Shown in pieces: positions 1-6,589 of a DNA stretch of 13,807 bases (positions are counted from its first letter, which is position 1; the number at the start of each line of letters is the position of its first letter). This stretch comes from Actinomycetes bacterium (GTDB lineage: Bacteria; Actinomycetota; Acidimicrobiia; Acidimicrobiales; RAAP-2). Under the pieces are notes generated by a model that worked only from the letters and a program-made list of their open reading frames with translations, did no database searches and was not told the origin of the DNA. The position numbers and the translations under genes are program-made. The stretch spans positions 1 to 13,807 of the forward strand of contig JAJYDR010000058.1 in the NCBI GenBank assembly GCA_021777285.1. Direction: 5' to 3'.

Positions 1-9
1 ACGCCACAC

Positions 10-24
10 CGCTGTGCCACAGCG
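10..24. promoter_or_regulatory. 15-bp interrupted palindrome, candidate protein-binding site
   Basis: Seven-base arms CGCTGTG and CACAGCG are perfect inverted repeats around one central C. The centre is too short for a stable RNA loop, so a DNA-binding site is likelier than a terminator. No intact gene follows closely, and the function is unknown. Confidence 0.25.
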
Positions 25-87
25 TAGATTGTCGCCTTCCCTGACAGTGCCACCGAGCCCCCCGAGCAACTCACGAGCGCCTACTTA

Positions 88-115
88 GTTAAGCGCTTGC
101 GTTTGTTAAGCGCTT
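88..115. promoter_or_regulatory. Two direct copies of GTTAAGCGCTT, candidate operator
   Basis: The 11-mer GTTAAGCGCTT occurs at 88-98 and again at 105-115, 17 bp apart start to start. Each copy contains the palindrome AAGCGCTT; the second extends to TAAGCGCTTA. Paired palindromic sites at less than two helical turns are typical of operators. The surrounding stretch is also more AT-rich than its neighbours, as expected for a promoter region. The gene they once served may be the remnant at 242-412; that is inference. Confidence 0.35.
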
Positions 116-174
116 ATCTTACTCAGTGACAAGGTCAAGTCAAGTTGTCCTCGTGAACTATCTCACTAGTCGTT

Positions 175-186
175 CCCTACGTAGGG
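175..186. promoter_or_regulatory. Perfect 12-bp palindrome CCCTACGTAGGG
   Basis: The twelve bases read identically on both strands. The site lies about 56 bp upstream of the coding remnant at 242-412 and 60 bp downstream of the paired GTTAAGCGCTT repeats, so it could be part of the same old control region. No regulator can be assigned. Confidence 0.3.
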
Positions 187-241
187 TCCGCAAGACAGTA
201 GTAAGCCGGTCGAGTCCCAGCAGCGGTGTACGAGTCCGTGA

Positions 242-412
242 GCTGAGTCAGGATCCACCAAAGGCGACGTTGATCGAGTCAACCTCACAGTGCAGTTACG
301 GGACAGCAACTTGAGGAGCGACACGGAGGCTGTCCCCACCGGAATCGTCGTGACACCTGACGGTGAGGTCTTCGTTGCCAACCACGGCTCGGCACCTGCC
401 GCCGCCGATTAA
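242..412 (+). pseudogene. Remnant of an NHL/YVTN-type beta-propeller protein (tentative)
   Basis: An open stretch of 56 codons runs from just after a TGA (239-241) to TAA (410-412) with no recognisable start codon or ribosome binding site. Near its end it reads PTGIVVTPDGEVFVANHGS, which matches the pattern of one propeller strand in NHL, YVTN and ScyD-like proteins (a P-x-G-[IVL] turn, then PDG, then V-x-V-x-N). The rest of the 56 residues is not recognisable. A complete propeller needs several such units, so this is at most a C-terminal fragment. After TAA the same frame continues for about 26 codons as LVQVV and onwards, so the stop may itself be a late mutation. The propeller reading rests on one repeat and could be coincidence. 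Confidence 0.3.
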
Positions 413-743
413 CTGGTCCAGGTCGTGGGCCACCTCCCAGGACTGCCTGGAGACCTCGCCGCCCTCGGCTGGAGTTGGTCGCGCTAATGAGCTCGTCATC
501 CGGAGAACTACTGCCGAGGTCCAAATGCGGGGTAGGTGATTTCGCCTCGTAGTCACAGGATCTGTCATCCCTGAGTGACGTCCAGTGGCGAGTCTTCCAC
601 GCACTTTCTCGGCCGGGCGTCGACGCTAGGACCGACAGCGAACGTAAGTTGCTGCTCGCGAGGCCGACAGCGTTGGGCGCTAGGTCATGCTGACCAAGGG
701 CCCGGAGGGTGTCTCCTCGGTGCCCGTGCGAGAGCCAGTGATA
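413..743. other. Gene-free stretch
   Basis: No frame here shows convincing coding character, and the long minus-strand open frame across it has an implausible Ser/Arg-rich composition. Small inverted repeats are present: CCAGG/CCTGG arms near 437-450 and GGTCA-TGC-TGACC at 683-695. Nothing else is recognisable. Confidence 0.4.
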
Positions 744-772
744 TTGCAGCCACGAAGGCATGGCGCTATGCT
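744..772 (+). promoter_or_regulatory. Sigma-70-type promoter of cassette A
   Basis: TTGCAG (744-749) and TATGCT (767-772) are separated by exactly 17 bp. The same arrangement, TTGCGG-17-TATGAT, is found at 10825-10853 in front of the paralogous cassette, with the same distance to the following palindrome. This conservation is the main support. The predicted transcription start is near 779, giving a leader of about 100 nt before the GTG start at 880. Confidence 0.6.
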
Positions 773-777
773 GCGCG

Positions 778-791
778 CGTTCGTACGCACG
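778..791. promoter_or_regulatory. Candidate operator over the transcription start of cassette A
   Basis: CGTTCGTACGCACG is a 14-bp palindrome with a single mismatched base pair. It begins 5 bp after the -10 element, so it covers the predicted transcription start, the classic position for a repressor. The identical 14 bases occur at the identical distance from the -10 in cassette B (10859-10872). The cognate regulator is unknown. Confidence 0.5.
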
Positions 792-879
792 TCGGTTGGT
801 GCGCTGCGAGAGTTCGTCAGCACCGGGGCCGGAGGGGTGTTCAGGCGTCAACCCTCGACTCCCGGAGAGGGAGGGACTG

Positions 880-2715
880 GTGCACACCTACGCACGCGAC
901 GGCAGCGCACCCGACCCGACGAAGGCCCCTTCGTTCTCGCGGGACCACACAATGGCGTGTCGTCACTGGCGGTCGCTGGTACTTGCCGCCACCTTGATTC
1001 TCGTTCTCGGAACCACCAACACGCCAGCACAGGCGCAATCTGGACCAGCACCTCAGCCCCCCTTCGCCCCCGCCGCCACCTCCTGGTTGAACGCCACGAC
1101 GGGGTACGTCCTCGGCGAGGGCGACTGCCCACCAATGCAGTCCGGCTGCACCTCGATCCTGATGACCCGCGATGGCGGACGAACCTTTACGCGCTTACCT
1201 GGTCCCCCGGTACCCGTGGCCACCCGCGACCCTGCGGCCGCGCTGGCCGTGAGCCAGGTGCTCTTCGTCAGCCGCCAGGTGGGCTACGCGTGGGGTCCGG
1301 GACTGTGGATGACCACCGACGGCGCTCGTCACTGGAGCTTGTTGACTCCCGCCAACGTGATCGCTGTTCTGCGTGCCGTGCACGCCGTTGACGTCCTCGC
1401 AATGACCTGCGCCCTAGCCGCTGCGCACTGTGCGGCACCCGAACTGAACGTCTGGCGCGCCTCAACAGGCCGCACCACGCTTTCGCTGGTATCGCGTCTA
1501 GCCGGAGACGGTCTCTGGGAAGCAGCCCAAAATGGCCAAATCGGCGTGATTACGCTCGCCAGCGTGCCAACGGCTGGCCCGGATCGCCTCTGGCGCACCG
1601 ATAATGGTGGCGCTTCCTGGTCGCCCGGCCGTCAGCCGTGCGATTCCGAAGCCGCAGCCACCCCCCGTGCCGTCGCAGTGTCTCGAGACGGCAGCATCCT
1701 TGTTGTGTGCGGCGAACCACCGAGTGCGAGTCAGCAACTGAAGGTGCTCTACGCCTCCGCCGATGTGGGTACAACCTTCGTCGACGTTGGCCAGGCGCCA
1801 CTAAACGGGGTAGTCCAGGAGGTCGCGGCCTACAGTCGCGACACGGTAGCCGTGACCGTGTTCTCGGGTGCTGACGAGATCTACGTTTCGGGTGACGGCG
1901 GACTTCACTACAACACCTCCACGGTGGCGGGTGGGGGAGCGCCGCTGACGAGCCTGGCCTGGACCAGCCCCACCAGTGCCGTCGCCGTCGAGGGTGGCCC
2001 GGGCCTGGCAGGACCCGACCGCCTGCTCGAGTCGCTGGATGCTGGCGCGCACTGGACAACACTTCCCATCACCAGCACGACGCCGCCACCGCGTATAACG
2101 GCCGGTGAGGTCTGGGACGGTGCGGTGCGCACCCAGGCGCTGGCTGCCGCCGCATGTCTCGAGGGACCTACCACGTCGACGTCGACGGCGATGCCGTGCT
2201 TACGGCGTTATCTGCTCGCTCACGGTGCCCCTACAGGTGCCGTCACCTTCGTCCTGCACAATCACGCCTATCTGATTGGGTGGCGTCCGGGCACTATTTC
2301 GGCCGGCGACGAACTCTCGCTACTTCCCATGGACTGCGGTTGTTCGAAACTGGTGCTCCAGCCACCTTCGGGACTCATCACGGCACCGGTCCCGCGGCCC
2401 GGCGGGACCGGTTGGGCGGCGCTCGCGCGCTGGTATCCACTTCCCGGAGGAGGAACCGGCCTCACACCAGCCGGCATCAACGGGTCAATCGAGTCTGAGT
2501 CAGCCAACGGTACGTCGGTCACCCTGCAATACCCGCTCGTGAATCGCTGCGCGAGTTGCGCGGTGCCCTACCGCTTGCGAGTACTGGTACGCCTCGGCGC
2601 TGCGAATACTCTGGGGCCCGCCGTGAGCCTCGGACCCTGTCTCGTCCCCGGAGTTACCACACCTCCGGACCCCGCCGTGATGCGGTGTCCGCCCGTCGAA
2701 GCGTGGCTCACGTAG
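880..2715 (+). CDS. Secreted Asp-box (BNR) beta-propeller protein, copy A
   Basis: The predicted product has 611 residues and is probably exported by Sec. A hydrophobic signal segment (SLVLAATLILVLGT, about residues 32-45) is followed by a cleavage-like APAQAQ region. At least six Asp-box-like turns (S/T-x-D-x-G-x-x-[WFYH]) follow: DGGRTF (~98), TDGARHW (~146), DNGGASW (~241), ADVGTTF (~294), GDGGLHY (~338) and DAGAHW (~387). Such repeats occur in sialidase, sortilin/Vps10 and Ycf48-type propellers, but no sialidase Arg triad is evident, so an enzyme activity is not claimed. A C-terminal domain (~430-611) has paired cysteines (DCGC, CASC) suggesting disulfides or metal binding. GTG 880 is chosen because it has an AGGGAGGG ribosome binding site and is conserved in the paralogue at 10961; ATG 952 is an alternative lacking both. 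It is 31 nt upstream of its small partner gene. Confidence 0.85.
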   Translation: MHTYARDGSAPDPTKAPSFSRDHTMACRHWRSLVLAATLILVLGTTNTPAQAQSGPAPQPPFAPAATSWLNATTGYVLGEGDCPPMQSGCTSILMTRDGGRTFTRLPGPPVPVATRDPAAALAVSQVLFVSRQVGYAWGPGLWMTTDGARHWSLLTPANVIAVLRAVHAVDVLAMTCALAAAHCAAPELNVWRASTGRTTLSLVSRLAGDGLWEAAQNGQIGVITLASVPTAGPDRLWRTDNGGASWSPGRQPCDSEAAATPRAVAVSRDGSILVVCGEPPSASQQLKVLYASADVGTTFVDVGQAPLNGVVQEVAAYSRDTVAVTVFSGADEIYVSGDGGLHYNTSTVAGGGAPLTSLAWTSPTSAVAVEGGPGLAGPDRLLESLDAGAHWTTLPITSTTPPPRITAGEVWDGAVRTQALAAAACLEGPTTSTSTAMPCLRRYLLAHGAPTGAVTFVLHNHAYLIGWRPGTISAGDELSLLPMDCGCSKLVLQPPSGLITAPVPRPGGTGWAALARWYPLPGGGTGLTPAGINGSIESESANGTSVTLQYPLVNRCASCAVPYRLRVLVRLGAANTLGPAVSLGPCLVPGVTTPPDPAVMRCPPVEAWLT

Positions 2716-2746
2716 TTCCAACTTGGTCGTCACGAAAGGGGTCGTC

Positions 2747-3396
2747 ATGTCACACCCAACCAAACACGCATTACCGTAGTCGTCATCGCTGTACTTCCCA
2801 GCGTTGTCGGCGGCGTCGGCACGCGCGCCACCGGCGAGTCGCACCGCTTGGACACGTCGTCGACACACGCGCACATCGCTACCGCGTGCCGCTCGTCGAT
2901 CTTGGGCGTGTGGGGTGACCTGCTTCGCGGCGGATCGCCGTGGCGTCGTGACCTCTTCGCCATTCGGCCACTCGTAGCCGGAGGCGGTGCGCTGTCGGCC
3001 GCGCGCACCGCCAGCACCAGTACGCACACCCATGGCCTGGTACCCGCGTGCGACGTGCTGACCGTCTCCTACGCCGCTCGCTCTCTCGCGCTGGTCACCC
3101 TGTTCGGCGGACCGAGCGCCCTCGCGCACCTACGGGCGCAGTGGTCGTCGATGTCCAGCGCCCAGCGGTCGACGCTCGAACAACACCTCTTCTACGGACC
3201 GGCGTCCTCCGGCTCGTTCTCCCTGGGCTCGATCACCGTCCTCTCACGCGAGCCCGCGAGCGAGAAGCTGCGTATCGCGGTCATCAAACACCTGGCTGCA
3301 GCGACCACAACGTCGAGTGCAACCGTGTCGGCCGTGCGTCTGGCCAGGCGCTAGTGCGTGCCGTCCTTCTGGAGCCTCGGCATGAGCGTCGGGTAG
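2747..3396 (+). pseudogene. Small secreted protein, copy A, broken by frameshift and nonsense codon
   Basis: This is the counterpart of the intact gene at 12808-13452, with the same GAAAGGGG ribosome binding site and ATG. Reading from ATG 2747 stops at TAG 2777-2779 after ten codons. The homologous sequence resumes in the -1 frame, consistent with one deleted base near 2770-2777 inside the signal peptide. The body then matches copy B closely (for example LFGGPSALAHLRAQWSSMSS). At 3352-3354 a TAG replaces the Trp codon of the GRWYV motif in copy B. In-frame homology continues beyond it to TAG 3394-3396. A product could still start at TTG 2848, but it would lack both the signal peptide and the last 14 residues. 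I read it as a decaying gene. Confidence 0.85.
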
Positions 3397-3763
3397 CACC
3401 TCGCAGTGAGTTCGGTCCCCAGACGTCGACGGAGCGCTCGTCGTGGCAGGTGGTCGCGAGGTCGTTGACGCGGCCGCGACGATCGCCGCCGCGTCCTTGC
3501 CGCACTCGATAGGCGGGGGTTACCCGATCATGAGAACGATTCCCCGGGGCCGGTACGGACCCCAACAACGTGCGTAATTCACGACTTGGGAAATGCGCGG
3601 GGTGTACACGGACCCTGAACCGGGATGACGTTCGTCGCTAATGGAGCTGGGCTCACTTCGGCCACCCAGGGGCGATCGAACGCCATTCCCGATGAACGTT
3701 GGAGTGAGATTCCCCAGAGAACCCGGCCGTTTTCCGGCTGGCCTGCTCGTCGTAACGTTAGCG
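3397..3763. other. Gene-poor stretch with one coding-like fragment and a hairpin
   Basis: Codons 3410-3577 on the plus strand form an open stretch containing VDGALVVAGGREVVDAAATI and ending at TAA. Its composition is protein-like, but there is no start signal and I do not recognise it, so it may be a gene remnant. At 3723-3741 a hairpin (CCGGCCG, loop TTTTC, CGGCTGG, with one G-T pair) lies about 22 nt beyond the stop of the minus-strand membrane gene. It might end that transcript, although no U-tract follows. Confidence 0.3.
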
Positions 3764-4183
3764 CTAGTCAACGCTCTGGTATTGGGCCACGGTGAACGCG
3801 ATGAGGAGAGCAACATCCATCGCGAAGACAACGAGGAGTGACGTGAAAATCGTCAAGATCGTGGCACGCATGTGATCATGGATGAATACGAACTCCAACA
3901 TTCCGCCGATAACTACCTCGACGAGGAACTGGCGGCTGGCTACTAGTCGAAAGACTCTCCAGGCGAAAAACTTCACCCTCGTGGTCAGAACGACTCCGAC
4001 GAGGAAGAGCGCCCACGCCGTCGAGTCGAAGGCTACCGGCAGGGCGAGATGACGGTCCGCGGGGATCTGCGCCGCGAGGATGATGGCGGCACAGACGAGA
4101 AAGCCAAGGGAGGCTTGGCAAAAGAGTGGAACCAGTGGTCGCGGTGGCGTGGCGAGAGATTGCGATAGAGTCGTCGACGTCAC
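3764..4183 (-). CDS. Small integral membrane protein, about four TM segments
   Basis: The product has 139 residues and is not assigned to a family. Hydrophobic segments lie near residues 20-40 (ASLGFLVCAAIILAA), 52-68 (TAWALFLVGVVL), 86-104 (FLVEVVIGGMLEFVFI) and 108-132 (ATILTIFTSLLVVFAMDVALL). A basic loop, TRVKFFAWRVFRLVASR, between the second and third suggests a cytoplasmic side. Its ATG overlaps the last codon of the upstream gene by four bases (ATGA, 4180-4183), the usual sign of translational coupling. The two proteins are therefore probably made together and may form one membrane complex. The function is unknown; a catalytic motif is not visible. Confidence 0.75.
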   Translation of the reverse strand: MTSTTLSQSLATPPRPLVPLFCQASLGFLVCAAIILAAQIPADRHLALPVAFDSTAWALFLVGVVLTTRVKFFAWRVFRLVASRQFLVEVVIGGMLEFVFIHDHMRATILTIFTSLLVVFAMDVALLIAFTVAQYQSVD

Positions 4184-4779
4184 AGCGTGGCCAGCCTGGT
4201 CATGATAATCAGAGTTGCAACCTGCATGATCCCCGTGATCCCGGCGGTGTAGATAAATCGCTTCATCAGCTTCTCAATGGCCACGGCGTTAGGCTCGGCC
4301 TTACGCATTTCGAACAGGACGGCTAGATTCGCTGGTTCGAGTACGCCGATCGCGATAACGGTCAACACGCCCACGACGATGAAGGATGCCACCACCCAAG
4401 CGTGATGAGGCCACGAGGAGAGAATGTAGCCATGCTGTCGGGCCAACTGGAATCCGGCCGCCAGTGTCGCCACGACGAGAGCCGGCATGATGACGACCAT
4501 CTTGGGCATGAAACGGATCATGAATTCGCGGCGCGCCGAGGGCGAGAGGCGCCCGATGATCGGTCCAATGATGAGTCCGACGAAGAGATCGATAGCGGTC
4601 CACATAGCTCCCGACACGACGTGAAAGAAGTCGACCGCCCACGCGGTGTTGGAGACGAGAGCAACTACGAGCCCGGCCACGTAGACACTCGCGATGATGA
4701 CGCCGGACGTGGGGACGATGGCGAAGTTATTCTCGTGTGTCGTCATAACTGACTGAGTGGTTTCTGCCTCTGCCGTCAT
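4180..4779 (-). CDS. Integral membrane protein, about five TM segments
   Basis: The product has 199 residues with a polar N-terminus and hydrophobic segments near 26-47, 52-75, 90-108, 126-149 and 173-195. A His in DFFHVVSGAMW at the start of the second segment, and the loop GRLSPSARREFMIRFMPK, recall small membrane proteins of the CopD/DUF2269 type, which often carry helix-embedded His. That resemblance is weak and by eye only. The start at ATG 4779 is supported by AAGGAGGGG at 4789-4797. The gene overlaps the next membrane gene by ATGA and lies 73 nt after the stop of the beta-helix gene with no obvious terminator between, so a three-gene transcript is possible. Confidence 0.78.
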   Translation of the reverse strand: MTAEAETTQSVMTTHENNFAIVPTSGVIIASVYVAGLVVALVSNTAWAVDFFHVVSGAMWTAIDLFVGLIIGPIIGRLSPSARREFMIRFMPKMVVIMPALVVATLAAGFQLARQHGYILSSWPHHAWVVASFIVVGVLTVIAIGVLEPANLAVLFEMRKAEPNAVAIEKLMKRFIYTAGITGIMQVATLIIMTRLATL

Positions 4780-4852
4780 GTCAGGAAGCCCCTCCTTGAA
4801 TTACTCGAATGATGGCTCAAGGGCTCATTGCTGACGTCGCGAAGGACTCGGA

Positions 4853-6103
4853 TCATGGTGCGCGGTAGATCGTCGTGGTGTCGGACTGGAACGTGTTCGA
4901 CGCGAGCCCATTCATCTTCACCGATGCTGACGCCCACACCCCATAGGTGTTGTTGCTGATCGTATTGCGAAGGATCGTGATCCTTAGTGGTGCCACACTT
5001 CCTATAAGGATTCCTGTCGGTGAGGTATCGGCGGGCTGGAAGTCCGGATCCCCGAGGAGATTGTTAACTCCGATCTCGTTGCCCACGAGCACGTTGTGGT
5101 CGAGGTACTGGTTGGGGGCGTGCTGGTGAACGGTGATGCCGGACATTCCGTTACCGTCGACCGTGTTGCCGCGAATCACGTTGTTGTAGACGGCTCCTCC
5201 GGGGGCCGCGGCCGCGAGCAAGATTCCTGCGCCCTGACCCGTGGTCCCGTTGTTAAGAAGCGTGTTGCCCGCGACCAGGTTGTCGAAGACACCACCGGCA
5301 GCGGCGTTGAGTTTGCCGTTGACGTAGGCGGTAGTCGAGTGGCTCGGCAACGTGATACCACAGTCCAATGTGTTGTTGGCGACGGTGTTGTTGACAATGA
5401 CGTTGTGATCGGCGGGTCCGAACTCGTCAGTGACCAGGATGCCCCCTGAATTGTTCTCGACGAGGTTGTTCGAGACCACGGAGTACGCCGCCACCATGAG
5501 GTGGATCCCTTCGCCGCAGTCACCGGGAACTACCCCGGTCGCGTTGCATTCGCGATACGACGACGTGCTGATCGGCGCGCCCGTAGGATTGCCCTGATCG
5601 TTGTCCTTCACGATGTTCCCGCTGACGGTGACGTGGGTTACTGGGTGTCCCTGAGTGCCCGTAACGAGGACGCCCTCGCCCTGCGCTCCTTCGATCGTGA
5701 AGCCCTCCAGTGTGGCGCCCGACGCGGGAATGACGACGCCGTTGTTCGCCCCGGCGGCGTTGATCGTCGCGTTCACGCCGACCAGGGTGATCGCGAGGGT
5801 GACGGTAATCGGACCCGGATACGTACCAGGGCAAACGATGATGGTTGTACCGGGTGACGCTGCACTGATGGCTGAGGGAATGAGGGAGAAGGCCGCCGTG
5901 GTGCAGGAGGTGTCCGCAGCGGACGCTACAGCACTCGGTGACACGTACAACGTAGTGGCGGACGCGGCACCGCCGGCGACAGAAAGCGGGACGGTGGACG
6001 CGAGCACCAGCACGGCTACTCCAAACCACGTGCGCGGTTTGCTCATCGCACGCCGTGACGACGTCGTGGTTCCGTCGAACGCGAAATCCTCGTGCTGCTT
6101 CAT
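4853..6103 (-). CDS. Secreted right-handed parallel beta-helix repeat protein
   Basis: The product has 416 residues with a Sec-type signal peptide: Arg/Lys residues near 17-24, hydrophobic core WFGVAVLVLAS (26-36), and an Ala-rich cleavage region ending near ASAT (47-50). The segment CTTAAFSLIPSAISAASPG, followed by VCPGTYPGPI, is the opening signature of extracellular beta-helix proteins. From about 155 to 405, Asn-rich turns of the NNLVENNSGGI, NNTVANNT, NNVIRGNTVDGNG and ILRNTISNNTYGV type repeat roughly every 22-25 residues, as in PbH1/NosD-like solenoids. These folds bind or cleave polysaccharides, but no pectate-lyase or other catalytic set is apparent. ATG 6103 is chosen over the frame's upstream extension because GGGAGGGG sits directly in front of it. 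Cell-surface or extracellular location is inferred. Confidence 0.85.
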   Translation of the reverse strand: MKQHEDFAFDGTTTSSRRAMSKPRTWFGVAVLVLASTVPLSVAGGAASATTLYVSPSAVASAADTSCTTAAFSLIPSAISAASPGTTIIVCPGTYPGPITVTLAITLVGVNATINAAGANNGVVIPASGATLEGFTIEGAQGEGVLVTGTQGHPVTHVTVSGNIVKDNDQGNPTGAPISTSSYRECNATGVVPGDCGEGIHLMVAAYSVVSNNLVENNSGGILVTDEFGPADHNVIVNNTVANNTLDCGITLPSHSTTAYVNGKLNAAAGGVFDNLVAGNTLLNNGTTGQGAGILLAAAAPGGAVYNNVIRGNTVDGNGMSGITVHQHAPNQYLDHNVLVGNEIGVNNLLGDPDFQPADTSPTGILIGSVAPLRITILRNTISNNTYGVWASASVKMNGLASNTFQSDTTTIYRAP

Positions 6104-6128
6104 ATTCCCCTCCCTCTGCGTACGCTTC

Positions 6129-6140
6129 GCCAGCGCTGGC
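6129..6140. promoter_or_regulatory. Perfect 12-bp palindrome upstream of the beta-helix gene
   Basis: GCCAGCGCTGGC is self-complementary. It lies about 26 bp upstream of the beta-helix start codon, close to where a leader or operator would be. It is unrelated to the palindrome in front of cassettes A and B. No clear -35/-10 pair could be placed around it. Confidence 0.25.
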
Positions 6141-6589
6141 CAGTATCCGCCGAAAGCTCCGTTTATCGACCGCCGTGTATCGTGAGTATCGTTGTAGACC
6201 GCATCCGTGGCGCATCCATGGACCCCGCCAGACGCGAGGGAGAGCACGAGGTGCCGCAGACCCGAAGTTCGCGGCTGCGGCGGGCCGAACGAATGTTCGC
6301 TCGATGATGGCTCACCTCCGTGATCACGTCGTCAAGGGACTGCGCCGCGAGTCCGCGTAGTGAGCGAGGACGTGGCGTCATGGGTTGCATCGGCGCAGAG
6401 TGATCGAGACGGGTGCGTCGACGGCAGTGACGCATGTCGACGGACTGACACTCCGGGGATGACTGGTCGCCGTCGTACCGCGAGATCCACCTCCGGTCCA
6501 CGGCGAGGGGCCAACCTGACGGTGCGAGTCCGTCGCATGAGGGCGCCGCGATCAACGGCGCACGAGCAGCCTTCGAACCACTACAAAGT
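6141..6589. other. Intergenic region between the regulator and the beta-helix gene
   Basis: About 450 bp without a gene. The open frames across it are rich in Arg, Ser and Pro and lack start signals, so I treat them as chance. It must contain the 3' end of the regulator transcript and probably the promoter of the beta-helix gene. A repeated ACGATACxC motif on the minus strand near 6176-6193 is the only pattern noted. No convincing terminator hairpin was found. Confidence 0.4.

Larger units (their letters stand above)
744..3396 (+). repeat. Cassette A: first copy of a duplicated two-gene operon
   Basis: Promoter, palindrome, leader, beta-propeller gene and small secreted-protein gene occur in the same order and spacing as at 10825-13452. 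Identity is high in the leader and in many gene segments but clearly incomplete, so the duplication is not recent. This copy carries the inactivated second gene. Confidence 0.85.

Noticed and set aside
120..240. tRNA-like sequence (GGTCGAGTCCC near 208 recalls a T-loop)
   Set aside because: No acceptor or anticodon stems can be paired around it.
285..887. Long minus-strand open frame (200 codons)
   Set aside because: It is Ser/Arg/Pro-rich with no recognisable motif or ribosome binding site, and it overlaps the conserved promoter and leader of cassette A. Probably a GC-driven chance frame.
769..960. Start of the propeller gene at upstream ATG/ATG-like codons (for example 760)
   Set aside because: These codons lie in or before the -10 element of the conserved promoter, and the leader is not frame-conserved between the copies.
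880..2715. Calling the Asp-box proteins sialidases
   Set aside because: Asp boxes are structural and shared by many propellers; the catalytic Arg triad and Tyr/Glu pair of sialidases are not evident, and the same holds for copy B.
3723..3741. Strong intrinsic terminator for the membrane-protein operon
   Set aside because: The hairpin is real (7 bp with one G-T pair), but no U-tract follows on the minus strand, so it is only mentioned as a possibility.
3520..3831. Minus-strand open frame of 103 codons beyond the membrane gene
   Set aside because: It overlaps the end of the membrane protein gene in another frame and shows no start signal or domain; not convincing as a gene.
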